A stretch of 64,000 nt of DNA from Pyxicephalus adspersus. Its lineage: Eukaryota; Chordata; Amphibia; Anura; Pyxicephalidae. The notes under the pieces are model-generated. The model did no database searches. It saw only the letters and a program-made list of their open reading frames with translations, and was not told the DNA's origin. Each line of letters starts with the position of its first letter. The first letter of the stretch is position 1. Of the stretch, positions 1 through 11,037 are shown piece by piece. The position numbers and the translations under genes were made by a program. The stretch lies in contig NC_092868.1 in the NCBI RefSeq assembly GCF_032062135.1, positions 50,635,163 to 50,699,162 of the forward strand, in the 5' to 3' direction.

Positions 1-1520
1 AAACAGAGTCAAAATAGTACATTTTTGCTTTAATTAAAGAAGTTTTTGTGTTTGCTGATTAGACATTGACACTAAAAGATGTGTTCAGTTTTGATGTAAA
101 TAGTGTTTAAAGCGAATTCCATGTTAAGCAGACCCGTCCTCTATCGAGCACCACCTACATTCTAGCACCCACTGTAAAAAAAAAAAAAAGTATACCAAAC
201 TTTTGTAAGATATTATTATAGATGACAATTGCCATATAATAAATATTATTATACATATTCCAACAAGGGGTATACATCAATTTTGGTCATACTCCAATTG
301 GTCATGTGACATGCAAGGTTCTGTTGTTCCTGGAATGATATTCTTTCACTACAGAACAGAAAGTAAAGGCAAATCTCTAATTTCTTGGCAAATCATAGTT
401 TAGGTATACTTTAAAAGGACTGATTGTCTATTGAGCATCCATTTAACACAATGATGGGCCTGCCCAGAAATGGGCTCCACAATATAGTCAAGTTGCTCAC
501 AAAAAGAGCTCTTTATTGGCTCTTACTGCAGATGTTGTGCTTAAAATAAGCTGCTATTTGACCCAGAAGAAGTGCACAATCCCATTCAATTTTACTATTA
601 ATGAGCACTGGCAATGCTGGGCTTTCTCATTTCAGAAAGCCAAGCATGACCTGCAGTCTCCAATGCAACCAATTTGCAATAAATGTTTGTCACAAAGACC
701 TTACAAAAATATATTTTTTAAAACAACATAAATGGTTTATGAAGTGTGAACTTTATGAACTTATGAAACGTGAAATAAAATCGACCAGAGACTTTTATAG
801 TTTTCCTTTAAGAAGTCCTGTGCTTTAAATCTCAGGCATCCTAAGCTTTTGCTATCTGTCCAGAGCTGCTGAAGAACACAGAGATATTGCGGAATGTACC
901 TTCCAAAGAGTGTAATTGCTCTTAAGGGGATAAAAGAAAGAGCAACAGAAATTATACCGCTCTACTAAAATGTAAAAAATGAACAGGTCTCTCACAATTG
1001 GACTCGTTCACAGGGCGTAGGAGGAGGACATAGCAGAGCTCCCTAATCACAGGTTTTTATATGATAAAGAGGATTGATAATGTGCGATCCTAGGGAACTG
1101 GAAGAAAAAGAGTCCAGAAAAATCATCTCTACAGAGTAAAGTAGCACAGCTGTTTCCGTGTAATATACATTTTATTGTTATCTTTTCCACTTATGGGGAT
1201 ATAAGGGGTCATCTGTGAGTCACGCTACTGTAAAATAGAGACAGTGGGATGGAATACTTGGAAATGTTTAAAGGGGGGATCTGCCCCGTAATGATATTGC
1301 AGTTACTGGTAGATACCAGAAGTACTAATTGTCCAGCAGATTCCAATAAATCAATGACAAACAACATTACCGAAGCATGACTGGACAACAGTAATCTAAA
1401 ATGGTGGCTTCTTTGTATGCGTGATGGGTGCAAACTAATAGCAAAATAGTTGGTGATCTGTATTGTTATCCATGCACTCAGTGTTGAATTAATTCCACAG
1501 TTCTTGTCCCACACACGTTT
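1..1520. other. No gene seen; AT-rich non-coding sequence
   Basis: I see no coding exon, repeat end or RNA gene here. An A-run of about 14 bases lies near 176-189. Short open frames on both strands show no recognisable domain. Confidence 0.5.
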
Positions 1521-1521
1521 C

Positions 1522-1865
1522 TGACCTGGTAGAAAAAAAACTCCCCTAGCCGCTGTCTTCGCTCCTCCAATGACCTACTAATGACTTCCTCACTCATAAC
1601 CTCATCACACGCACGGCTCCAAGACTTTTCTAAAACTGTGCGGACTCTTTGGAGTCTTAAAACCCACTGTGTGATACTTAACCCCACCTCCTAGATTGTA
1701 AGCTCTTTGGGGCAGGATCCTCTCCTCCTCCTGTGTCACTGTGTATATCTGTTTGTCATTTGCAATTCCTATTTAATGTACAGCGCTGCGTAATATGTTG
1801 GTTCCCTCTAAATCCTGTTTATTAATATTATTTTAATAATAATAATAATAATTGTTAATATTGAT
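1522..1865 (+). pseudogene. 3' end of an L2-like LINE: broken ORF2 C-terminus, 3' UTR and tail
   Basis: Reading the + strand from about 1554, the frame gives a serine-rich stretch and then ARLQDFSKTVRTLW at 1611-1652, joined almost at once to LKTH at 1656-1667. In L2-clade LINEs the reverse-transcriptase C-terminus has an aromatic/LWN(S/A)LP block, about 20-30 residues, then LKTHLF. The middle of that segment is missing here, so the copy carries an internal deletion as well as 5' truncation. The 3' UTR follows: TTGTAAGCTCTTTGGGGCAG near 1697, TGTACAGCGCTGCGTAATAT near 1779, then a TAA-type microsatellite near 1833-1855. It encodes nothing functional. Clade assignment is from memory of the family pattern. 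Confidence 0.72.
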
Positions 1866-2568
1866 TTCAATAGGCCTTCTGTCTGCAAATTTTAATTTTC
1901 TGAAGTTTTTCCTAATTTTTATTAAGTTCAGCCAATCCAAAATGATCAAAGTTTGCAAAAGTTACAGCTATCAGTTTATCCTTCCCATCCATTAAATTAA
2001 TTTTCTAACCTTTTCAGTATTTAATGTTTATTTTTGTAAATGGATCAAGACAACATATTAAACCCATAAACAGTCTCATAAACACAAAGTATAATAAAGT
2101 AAAACACTTTTAAGGTTTTTAATGGGCCATCAATGTTTGTTCTCAGGAGGTAAATGGTATTATTTTAGATCTCCTGTGATCCATCCATTCACAGGATATC
2201 CAGCTACTTATATGCCAGTGCTTCTGGTACCCTTTGCTAATCAATGTGGCTGACATCCAAACTCACTCCCTGTAGGCCAGTAGAAAGTTGCAGTGTCATA
2301 CAAAGTGATTACTTCATCTAAATCCATGAACTTTAATGAACAAGGAAGAGAATGTCTCATCCAGCCCTCAGCACAGTTTGTCTTGAAGTGGAAATTTAGG
2401 AGAGCAACTTACATAATATAAATAAAAATAAAATAAAAATGTTCAGTTATTGTTTTATAATATTTGTGTAGGCTTTTTAGTATACGTCTATTTCAACTTT
2501 ATGTGTGTTTTTTCAATTTTTTTTTTTATTTTAGGCATTTATTATGTTAGACATCAGCCTTGTTTGGG
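1866..2568. other. No gene seen; AT-rich
   Basis: AT-rich, with a T-run near 2513-2530. No element ends or exons recognised. Confidence 0.5.
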
Positions 2569-2569
2569 C

Positions 2570-2731
2570 TGTATATTTATGTATAAAACAGTAAATCTGA
2601 CATTCTGACATTCCTTGAAACATTTTCTAGTGGAGAATCAATTACTGCCAATGAGACACATGGGCAAAAAAATTTCTCCACCAGGGAATCTATCAGGGAA
2701 TATCAGGTTTACTGTGTATATCAATAGACAC
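2570..2731. mobile_element. Palindromic MITE, diverged copy (same family as 45832-45990)
   Basis: The left end resembles TTATGTATAAAACAGTAAAT followed by CTGACATTC. The right end is the inverse, with ATCAGGTTTACTG and TATATCAATAGAC. The centre has TCCACCAGGGAATCTATCAG, matching the CCAGGGAATGTTTTA centre of the 45.8-kb copy. The arms have decayed. It is non-autonomous, and I suggest PIF/Harbinger affinity only by analogy with the better-preserved copy. Confidence 0.6.
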
Positions 2732-2941
2732 CTTTGTGTCTATTTTTTATTGATATATTTATTACATTTTGTAGTTGTTTACATTTTTGCTTATGCGTTT
2801 TATGTATTTATTTGTTCCATGCTTGTTTATTAAAAGTTTTTTTGTTTTTTTTGTAATTGTATACCTTCTTTAGTATGTTTTACCTATTTATTTTCTTTTA
2901 TATAAAACATACAGACACAAAAAAGATAAAATATTTATTTT

Positions 2942-3235
2942 TTTAGAAATAAAGCGGAACTAAACACAAGTTACACCTGTCCAAGTTCCTTTGCAGAACG
3001 CCGCCATCTTCTGCTTTCTTCTCTTCCTGTATATGATCTTCAGCTATCTTGATTGGCTGGCACATTCATAGGAAGCTGGGATTGCCAGCTAACTTGGCAA
3101 TTGAAGCTGACACTGCGCATGCGCAACTCAGCTTATTAACAAATACCCGGAGCAATTAGGCAGGTAGGAGGGATTTCTGCAATAATGACCTGCCTGATTG
3201 TGTATTGTTAAAAGTGGATCTTTAGTATATTTATA
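2942..3235. repeat. Probable interspersed DNA-element fragment with AAAGCGGAACTAAAC end
   Basis: The left edge reads ATAAAGCGGAACTAAACAC and the right edge GTTAAAAGTGGATCTTTAG, roughly inverse to each other. AAAGCGGAACT-type edges recur in frog DNA transposons. The inside holds CACTGCGCATGCGCAACTC, unusual in this AT-rich background. Family and exact borders are uncertain. Confidence 0.38.
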
Positions 3236-4550
3236 GAATTTTAAGAATTTACCTTTCTGACTTTACATGGTAAATGAAAAGCCCCTAAATGTGGTAGTGT
3301 CACCAGAATTGAAAAAAGCATATAACTTTGCCCATACCTAATTTATAGTACAGTTCATCCAGGAAAAAGCAGTGGTATGATTGAATTAAACATTTTGTCT
3401 TATGCAAATCTAAAGATGAGAAAATTTAATTTTAACTCAGTCCTGAAACTTTGACTCACTGTTCTCCCAAAATAGTACGGATAAAGTATTTCGGAACATA
3501 GGGAAAAAAGGTATTCCAAGGGCACGTCCTCTTTGTCGTGTGTTTGATCGGAGCCCAGCTGTCTTCATGCACTCTGCATTTTTTGCATTTTCTGAATCAC
3601 ATTTAGCTTTGTCACTTATCTGCTGAACAAAAAATAATATTACTCCTGGGAGTTTTCTGTACATGGACAGAGAAACTTTGATTTAAAACAGATGAACAAT
3701 GGACAGATATATTTTTAACTTTAAGGGCAAACTATTATATATGTATTGTACTTCCAGGTCCCTGGGAGATCCTCCTGACCTTATTGACCTACATTTCTCC
3801 TCATTTTTGGTCCTGTCTGCAACTCTTCATCCTATTACTTGGATGAACAGGTGATTTCTGGTTAAGGCGTTTTTGCTGTGCAACTACAGATTTCATTGGA
3901 GACTTTTATTTGCACTTATTATGCTGGTTAGGTGAAATTAGATGGTTAAAAAATCTACATTTATAGTTTTTACTTATGTTTTACTTATGTTCTACTATAT
4001 GTTTTTTTTAAAAAGGTATTTGTATATTTTCATTTGAGGCAGCTTGCCTACATTACTTTACTTTGTAAAGTCATACTTCTGAAATATTCTCACTTCCTGC
4101 TTGTATACACCTAACTTAAAAATATATGAGATTCTGGTCCTTTTTACATTTGTATATTACTTTTTTTTCTTCATTATGTTTTCTCTAAAAATAGTAATAT
4201 ATTAGGGATAACAAAAATTTACCAAGGACAGGTCCTGGAATGTTATGAAAATGAATTTAAAATCTTTAAATCCTAAACCTTTAAAAATCCAAAAATTCAC
4301 CTTAATTTGACCTTCCCTTTAGACTCACATGTTTCTCTTTTTCACTTTTACCAAAATTCATTATGCTGATTACATTTACATATACATACACACCTATTTC
4401 CCTTAATGTGATTGTAGAATGTGTTGGAGTCTAAAAAAATATAGTATTAAAAGTAAAGTTCTCTCTCTCTCTTTCTGTTAAAAAAAAAAAGTTCCGCCAT
4501 TATGTTAGTTTACTGGTGACATTTGTCCTGCTTGGAATCCTCTTTTAAAT
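3236..4550. other. No gene seen
   Basis: AT-rich sequence with a short CT run near 4459-4475 and an A-run near 4482-4490. No exon or element end recognised. Confidence 0.5.
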
Positions 4551-4554
4551 AAGT

Positions 4555-4865
4555 TCCCTTCCTGTTATCAATTAAACCGAGGTGCTAATCAATTACAAGA
4601 GAGCCTTTCTGCCTGCGTCTCCTGCAGGAAACTGCTGTATTAGCATCACTAGCTGGTGGCAGGACCCAGCTGCTAAACAGTGTGTTTTCAGCCAGATAAA
4701 TGAGTATTATGCTCCATTGCACTGCCTTTTCAATCACAACATAAATTCAATTAGACACAACACCTTTTTTTTTCCACCCAATAAATATGTTCACATGGCC
4801 CTCGGCACTGCTTATATTACAGTGAAGTTTACAGAGTTTTGTGTGATTCTGAGAAGAGGTAAAAA
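4555..4865. other. Candidate conserved non-coding block
   Basis: Unique-looking sequence with GCTAATCAATTACAAG at 4584-4599 (two homeodomain-type cores) and further AATCA and AATTAG cores between about 4730 and 4755. A 96-codon open frame (4582-4872) crosses it but has no recognisable domain. Conservation is not shown. Confidence 0.3.
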
Positions 4866-5081
4866 GGGATAACTTTTTATTTCATTCCGTTTTACTGGCC
4901 TGTTGTCTTTAAAAGATACACTGTCAGCAGAATTGTAAAGGAATTATTGGAGGCTCTAAAACATACTGTACTGCTTACCCAAACAGATTTATGTGTGAGC
5001 ACCGTGCTAAACTTCTCACCTTTTCCTGAATAATATATACATAAAAATATAACCTTCTCTTGTTTTTTTATATATTGCTCT

Positions 5082-6060
5082 GATCCTTTCTTTCTCATTC
5101 ATTTTATTATTTCTACTTTTCCTCCTTCTTTTCATTCTTCGCCTTCCATGCTTTGTTCTCTCTCATTTTCTTTTTTCTCCAGTCTCTTTTTTATCTTTCT
5201 TACCCTATCTCTTTATTACTTCTTTACAACGCATAACACACTATGACCTTTACTTGTTTATATTCAAATGCTTAGATCCTTTGTTTCTCGTTCATTTTAT
5301 TCTTTATACTTTTCTGCTTTTCCTTCTTCTCTTCCTTTTGTTTTCTTATTTTCTTTCTTTCCTTGTTTTCTTCCCTTCTTTGCTTCCTCCTCATTCCCTC
5401 ATTCTCTTACTTTCCTTCCCTACTCTTTTTTCTTCCTTACCATCTCTGTTCTTTTCCTTCCTTTACCTAAAACAGCTGTATCTTTTTTATATTGCTGAGA
5501 TCCTTTCTTTCTCATTCATTGTATTTTTTCTACTTTTCTTCCTCTTTTTCTTTTCTTACCCCACTTGTTTTCCTTACTTTTTCACATCCCTCCCTCTCCC
5601 TCCCTTTCTTACTTTCCTTCCCCACTCTTTTTTAATATTATTATTTTCAATAAACAGGATTTATATAACACCAACATATTACGCAACGCTGTACAATAAA
5701 TAGAGGTTGCAAATGACAGACAGATACAGACAGTGACAAATTTTTCATTTCTTACCCTCTCTGTTCCTTTCCTTCCATGTTAATTACCATTATCTTCTTT
5801 TATGTTTCTGAGATTTCTTTCTGATTAGTATAAATATTTCTACTTTTCAGTCTTTCCACCTTCTTCTATCGCTTTCTTTCTTTTTTGGTTTTCTTTCTGC
5901 CCTTCCTCTCCTTCCTTTCTTCCCCCTTCTTTCTCTTTCCTTCTCTTTTCCTCTTCTCTTCTTTTTTCATTTCTACTCTTTCTCTCTTCTGTTTTTGTCC
6001 TTCCTTCCCCCTGTCCCTTCCCTTCTTTTTTTTTCTCTTCTTGCTTTCTTTTTTGTAAAT
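5082..6060. repeat. Pyrimidine-rich tandem array, about 200-bp units, four decayed copies
   Basis: The + strand is almost all C and T. Within it the phrase GATCCTTTCTTTCTCATTCA recurs with variations at 5082, 5274, 5499 and 5812. The spacings are 192, 225 and 313 bp; the last falls to about 207 after subtracting the inserted LINE tail at 5633-5738. Each unit goes on with TTTCTACTTTTC and then a TTCC-rich stretch. Long open frames on either strand (up to 149 codons) are products of base composition. Confidence 0.75.
5633..5738 (-). mobile_element. L2-like LINE 3' tail, short insertion
   Basis: The reverse complement reads TGTACAGCGTTGCGTAATAT and ATATAAATCCTGTTTATTG, with a GTTTGTCATTTGCAA-like part before it, as at 1740-1825. 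It is a heavily 5'-truncated tail only. It sits inside the pyrimidine array, splitting a unit whose uninterrupted counterpart is at about 5418-5465. Confidence 0.8.
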
Positions 6061-6440
6061 GTGTACACAAGGATAACCATTTCCTCGTTACATACTCAGA
6101 CTTTGCTTATTGTTTTGCAGCACGGTTTTGCTTTACTGTTTATTCTCATAATGCTAGTCTGTGAGTCTGTCGACTTTTTATTATAATTTTTAAACAATTA
6201 GGCTCGACACTTGAATGAGTGTTAAGTCAGAGCTCCCTCTATTGGTTTTTCTTCAAATCTCTTTATTTAATACCAGCTCAAAAATACGGAATATGTTACA
6301 AGCTTTTTTAAAATCTGAGCAGCACATAAAAAAATCACTTTAAGCTTTTTAAAAAATATCTCAAATTATGTTCTCACTAAAGCAAACTATATGTTTTCTT
6401 TCATGAATGAATTACCCACTGCACACAATAATAATATTAT
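6061..6440. other. No gene seen
   Basis: AT-rich spacer between the pyrimidine array and a CpG-retaining block. Nothing recognised. Confidence 0.5.
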
Positions 6441-7090
6441 ATTCGTTTACTGCTTATTTTTCCCCCTTAGCTGCAGTTATGCTTGAAAATTGTATGGAAC
6501 AACGAGGAGGCACTGAGTGGCAGCAGATTATTATACAATGGCAGACCTGCAGGGAGCCCGCATAAGGCGACTCCCGACAGAACAGAGCGAATGTACACCA
6601 AGTATAAGATTTAACCCTTTCTTCCCATGTCCTCACAAAAAAACATCAGAGCCATGCTGCCAGGGTAATCCTTCCTTTTTCCTGCTCAGTCAGCTGAAAC
6701 TCACAATTCACAGCTGACTGAGCAGGAGGTGAAACAAATCGATCAATCTCTCTCTCTTGCCTTCCTCTGGAATGGCGAACAGGCAGGCCCAATCAATTTC
6801 CAATCAATGGATTAAGCTCGAAGGCTCTCTGATCCCGGTGAAGGGAATGGGACCTTAAGAATAGATATAAACGATTCTGTATACATTGCAACGGCAAAGC
6901 ATCATCTGTTCATAAGCGCCAGACGACAAAGTTTTAAATTACCTTGCATAGGATGTAAAATTCACTGATTTGCCTTTGAAAGAATCTGGTCATGCTTTTC
7001 AGAAAGCAAATCAACAATTAACATTTGATTCGGTCATGGTTTGAGCCAGGAACAAATCAAAAATAATATTCTTAGAGGCCGTGATGAACA
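6441..7090. other. Candidate conserved non-coding block
   Basis: Unique-looking, with many CpGs for this window (for example CCCGCATAAGGCGACTCCCG at 6558-6577 and AAGCGCCAGACGAC near 6914) and repeated CAATCAAT cores near 6790-6808. It includes the perfect hairpin at 6681-6726. Conservation is inferred from composition only. Confidence 0.35.
6681..6726. other. Perfect inverted repeat, 16-bp arms, 14-nt loop
   Basis: The left arm is CCTGCTCAGTCAGCTG (6681-6696) and the right arm CAGCTGACTGAGCAGG (6711-6726), exact complements around a 14-base spacer. No transposon ends are evident around it. Each arm holds an E-box-like CAGCTG and TCAGTCA. Confidence 0.85.
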
Positions 7091-7950
7091 CTGAATGCAA
7101 AGAGATCTAACAATTTTATTATATATTGATAGGACTTTTCAGGTCATTCAAGGTAAATGTTTACTGTGTATTACACATTGTAATGAAAATAAAATAAAAC
7201 ATATATATACAATATTTCTGCTAAGGTGTCCAAGCTCTGAACCTTCTAACGATCTGCAGCCAATTCTGCAAATATTTTAGGCATACTGAAGGCATTATAA
7301 TGCTCAGATTGGCTAGTTGACCTTTTCAGGTGAGTATTAATATTCTGATTGGTTGTGGAAAGGTTGAGTCCTAAATATTCTTTAGTTTTTCTCTTGCCTT
7401 TTTTTTTCTAATCTTTATAAAGCATTCTAAATGGCCAGATACACCTTTCTATTTTTTCTTTTCCTATTCTTTTTAAAGCCCATGTCAAGCTTAAAGCCCT
7501 TTTTGTTTTTCTGATATCTGAGTAATTAAAGGAATCTGTTTTTTCCCCATTCAATAATCTGTTAAGAAAATTTGCTTTTGCAGGTGACAACAGTTTCACA
7601 AAAGAAATAGTAAGGAAACATCTGCAACACGTAGACAGGCCGACATACAAATCTACGACAATCAGGTCATCCATAATAATCTTTTATAATCTCATTGGGT
7701 GGAGTACAATGTTTTCAAATGTAAAGATGAACGTTTGCAGTGTACAGTACAGAAAAAAAGTGTTTTAACCCAGCAGGACATTTAAAAAATTAAGTCTGTG
7801 TTGCTGTTGCAGAGCAGTCATTTGTAGCTTATTTAACCCGTGCAGTCACACAGAGCACCATTGAAATCAGGTAACAAGGGTGCGGAAAAAAAACCTGGCT
7901 GTATTGCTAAAATGTCAGCAGAGCAGCTGTTGTAATACTTAAGGCTGACC
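7091..7950. other. No gene seen
   Basis: AT-rich sequence with poly-T near 7399-7408. No exon or repeat recognised. Confidence 0.5.
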
Positions 7951-7954
7951 CTGT

Positions 7955-8060
7955 TGTTTCCATTACTTCCTGTTTAGTGAAACATTGTTGGCAGGACAGG
8001 AAGTGAAGGGAAATTTTTCTGTAAGATCTTGTGCACCCACCCCCTTCACTTTCCCTCTGC
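7955..8060. repeat. Fragment of an interspersed repeat with CACTTCCTG inverted motif
   Basis: ACTTCCTGTTTAGTGAAAC and GGACAGGAAGTGAAGGGAAA form a loose inverted pair of a type I associate with frog interspersed repeats. A related phrase set appears at 31330-31745. Borders and family unknown. Confidence 0.35.
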
Positions 8061-8080
8061 ATGTTCATTCATAGCAATGT

Positions 8081-8247
8081 CAGTGCTCAACCCAGGAATT
8101 TTTTGGAGCCGGGTGGGAAGAAATTGTAGGTGGGTGGCATCCCCTGTATTGTGACACAACTCTTCAGTAGCCACATAAAAACAGCTGGGTGGTTACTGAA
8201 AAGTGCTGCATGGTGCGTCCAGCTGAAAGGGGCTGGGGAGAACACTG
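8081..8247. mobile_element. Short non-autonomous hAT-like element (CAGTG...CACTG)
   Basis: It begins CAGTGCTCAACCCAGGAA and ends GGGGCTGGGGAGAACACTG; the reverse complement of the end is CAGTGTTCTCCCCAGCCCC. AATGT lies flush before the left end and flush after the right end, a possible 5-bp target-site duplication. The GCCGGGTGG sub-terminal motif is shared with the 14060-16931 element. It is 167 bp and has no coding capacity. Short TSDs fit some hAT groups, but the superfamily is a suggestion. Confidence 0.68.
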
Positions 8248-8745
8248 AATGTACTGGTTTGGAAGGCACTGCAAATGATAACAGTCAGGAAAATGCCTCC
8301 TGCAGAGGCTGAGGGCTGGCAAACATCTGAAAACATGGGGAAGCTATTGACCACCTCCATTAAAGATCACATGAACTCAAAGTGGAGAAATAGACTTGAC
8401 GTGTCAGATGAAATGCAAGTGACATGATCATTATTTCAATTACATGATTTGATTGCACAAAAAAAACAGAAAACTTCTAGCTGGTGTATGATTTACAATT
8501 TTATTATCAATAAATATGTTAAAAACCCTTTTTTGCTCAATTTTTTTAACAGACACATACCCTTTTAAAGACTTAACATTTTGGCACTAAAATGTGTCTT
8601 TCTTTACCATCCCAGAAGGTTGACAGCTATATACATATACCTATAGAAATAGTTCAATTTATATCAGCACACAGCCTATCTAAACAACGTTATACATAAA
8701 ATTGCTGAAATTGTCAGAATGTCTAAAGAATATTAAAGTTAACTC
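8248..8745. other. No gene seen
   Basis: AT-rich spacer with an A-run near 8459. Nothing recognised. Confidence 0.5.
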
Positions 8746-8749
8746 TGCG

Positions 8750-9130
8750 TTTTACAATAATAATTTTTTTCCCGAAACCAGCAGCCTGCTATTAAGAGCT
8801 GCCTTGGCTGAAGCGGTGATGGAGGCATAAAGGTATAAATATTTAAAGAATATTGATTGTAAAGTAACAAGAGATGACGGGTCTAAGACTGACGCGCGTG
8901 TGATTTTGTTCTTTTCTATCACTATGAAAATTAAAAGTGTGCTTAGCAACTGGGAGGTGCGTTAAGTGCAAATTGAACATGCTTAACCTGCATGTATCGG
9001 GGGATTGAAGGGTCTCACCCACAGCGCAACAACTCAATAGTCCAAGGGTGGAAGCTGGCCCCAACTGTTAATTCAGTGTATTTTTCTGTAGGTGGAAAGG
9101 ACAGATAGAGATGTCAATTATCTCTTTTGC
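8750..9130. other. Candidate conserved non-coding block
   Basis: Unique-looking, with GACTGACGCGCGTGTGATTT at 8888-8907 and TAAGTGCAAATTGAAC near 8964. Several CpGs survive in an otherwise CpG-poor background. No exon signal. Confidence 0.3.
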
Positions 9131-9261
9131 AAAAGATAGAATGACTGACAAAACATCAGACAGATTATATGCAAGCTGACCACATTTGAGTGTGAAATGC
9201 TTTGCAAGTAGAACTGAAGGCATGAAAAGAACCATCAGGAAACTTACACCTAGACAGCCTG

Positions 9262-9560
9262 TGTGTATGTGTTTCTTTCTCATTCTCATTTCTCACTCTA
9301 ATCTTCTTTCCCTGTTTTTTACTAATTCTCTGTCTCCCTTTTGTTTTTCCACCTATTTCTCTCTTCTTTTGCTTTCTAGTTCTCTGTCCCTCTCACACTC
9401 CTTTCTTTCCACCATTCCTCTGTCTCTCTCCTTCTATCTTTATCTCTCCTTTCCTTCTTCTTTTTTTCTCTTTTCATTCCCTTTCTCTCACTTGTTACTC
9501 TCTACCCTGCTAACCTGCCTTTCCATTGTATTTCTTTCTTTCTGTATTTTTTTATATAGA
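9262..9560. repeat. Pyrimidine-rich low-complexity tract
   Basis: The + strand is almost only C and T (TTTCTCTCTTC, CTCTGTCTCTCTCC). A 132-codon open frame here (9186-9584) encodes Ser/Leu/Phe-rich low complexity and is not a gene. Confidence 0.7.
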
Positions 9561-10215
9561 CTTCCCTTACATTTGCCGTTTTAGAAAATATACAAGTTTT
9601 TGTGGAAAATGGCTTAATGTTTCCCTGTACCCCTAGCTGCCATCCACCATTTATTGAATTAGATGATTTGTTTCCATTGTATCCACATTTCCTCCCCAAT
9701 ATGTCACAGCTAAGGGGGTTCTAAACTAGAAAAGAAAAACTGACTTCCATAATGCAATAGGAACATCCCTTTACCTTTTCTTTACTCTCAGTTAATGTAG
9801 TAGAAAAGAGTGGACACAGGCAAATGTATGGCCTTAGATTATAGGGAACATTAGTTGGGGTAGTTCTTTAATTTTTTTTCATGGACATTCCCACAACTTT
9901 TTATAATCCATACTTATGCTTTACAGTGTTTGGTGGAAAGTTATCCATACTAAATTAGCTTCTGGATGACGCATTGGATACAAATCTGATTGCCTGGCTG
10001 AGACATTGACAAGCTCTTGGCACCCATTCAGTACCATACAGAGCTCTCCTCTTAAGCCTGACAGTAATAAAGATGGCAGAGACTAAGATCCACTCCTGTG
10101 GCGCTAAGTGGCTCTGTAACATTGCTGAAATACTGTTGGTATAATGCAAGCTTGTTTACTTGAAGTTTTGGATTTTATTTTTTTTTTTTCCTTTAATTGT
10201 TGCAGGTGTGCTTTA
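9561..10215. other. No gene seen
   Basis: Spacer with poly-T near 10177-10190. Nothing recognised. Confidence 0.5.
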
Positions 10216-10219
10216 AAGT

Positions 10220-10640
10220 TGACCTATTGCCTAGACTCATTTTCAAACAGCTTCAGCGGAAAGCCGGGATAGTGTAATACATCTTTTAACTAAACTGTTT
10301 GTTGAAATTCTAAAACGTATTTTGTTCCTGTACAGGTGCTGGTACGTTCCTCCATCTCCCTCATGTATAGCAGAGATATGAAAGCTGCTCGCTTTGATCT
10401 CTAGTCCAGTAAATATTCACTTGCCCCCAAGTCAAAAAGCTGCCAGCTTGCCCTGACCTTGAGAAATAAACAAAACTCATTATAAAATGTTGCTTGGTGC
10501 CAAGAAAAAAAAAAGTCATGATCAGCCTTGGCAGTTTTTTTGTACAATGTAAACTTCTGCAACAAGACCTTTATTTTATTTATGACTGTGCTAAAAATAA
10601 GCCAAATTGTCTTCCTCTAGATTTGTGGTCACTTTGCTGA
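10220..10640. other. Candidate conserved non-coding block
   Basis: Unique-looking. CAGCTTCAGCGGAAAGCCGG lies near 10248, and GGTGCTGGTACGTTCC near 10336. No repeat ends; no coding evidence. Confidence 0.3.
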
Positions 10641-11035
10641 AATGTTTCCTGCAAAAGAATGAACAGCAAATGGTGTATTTACAGGGCAGCAAAAACATGG
10701 AAAAAAGATCTGCAGGGGTCTTATTATCTGAACCCAGAACCCAGTACGGTCTTGTACATCCCCATAGCTACAACCCTAAAAATTTAAAAACCTGCATTAG
10801 CAGCTAAAATCCCTACAAACAAAAATACATTTAGGCTGTGTTCTCAGAGGTGCCTGCAGATCATTGTCTGTTACATCTGTCAGGTTTTCAGCATCAAAAA
10901 CAACGCATGTGTGTCCGAGTTCAGTTATTTTGTGAGTGCGCTTTTATATCTGACTGAATGCAGGGTTTTTGAGTGGACTTTTAAAGTAAAATCTTTAGCT
11001 GTTTCTTAACCTTTAGGATGTAACTCTTAATAAAG
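10641..11035. other. No gene seen
   Basis: Spacer before the Tc1-like remnant. Nothing recognised. Confidence 0.5.
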
Positions 11036-11037
11036 TA

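Noticed and set aside
5254..5703. 149-codon Phe/Leu/Ser-rich open frame
   Set aside because: Product of the pyrimidine-rich array; it also runs into a LINE tail.
9186..9584. 132-codon open frame
   Set aside because: Low-complexity pyrimidine tract; no domain.
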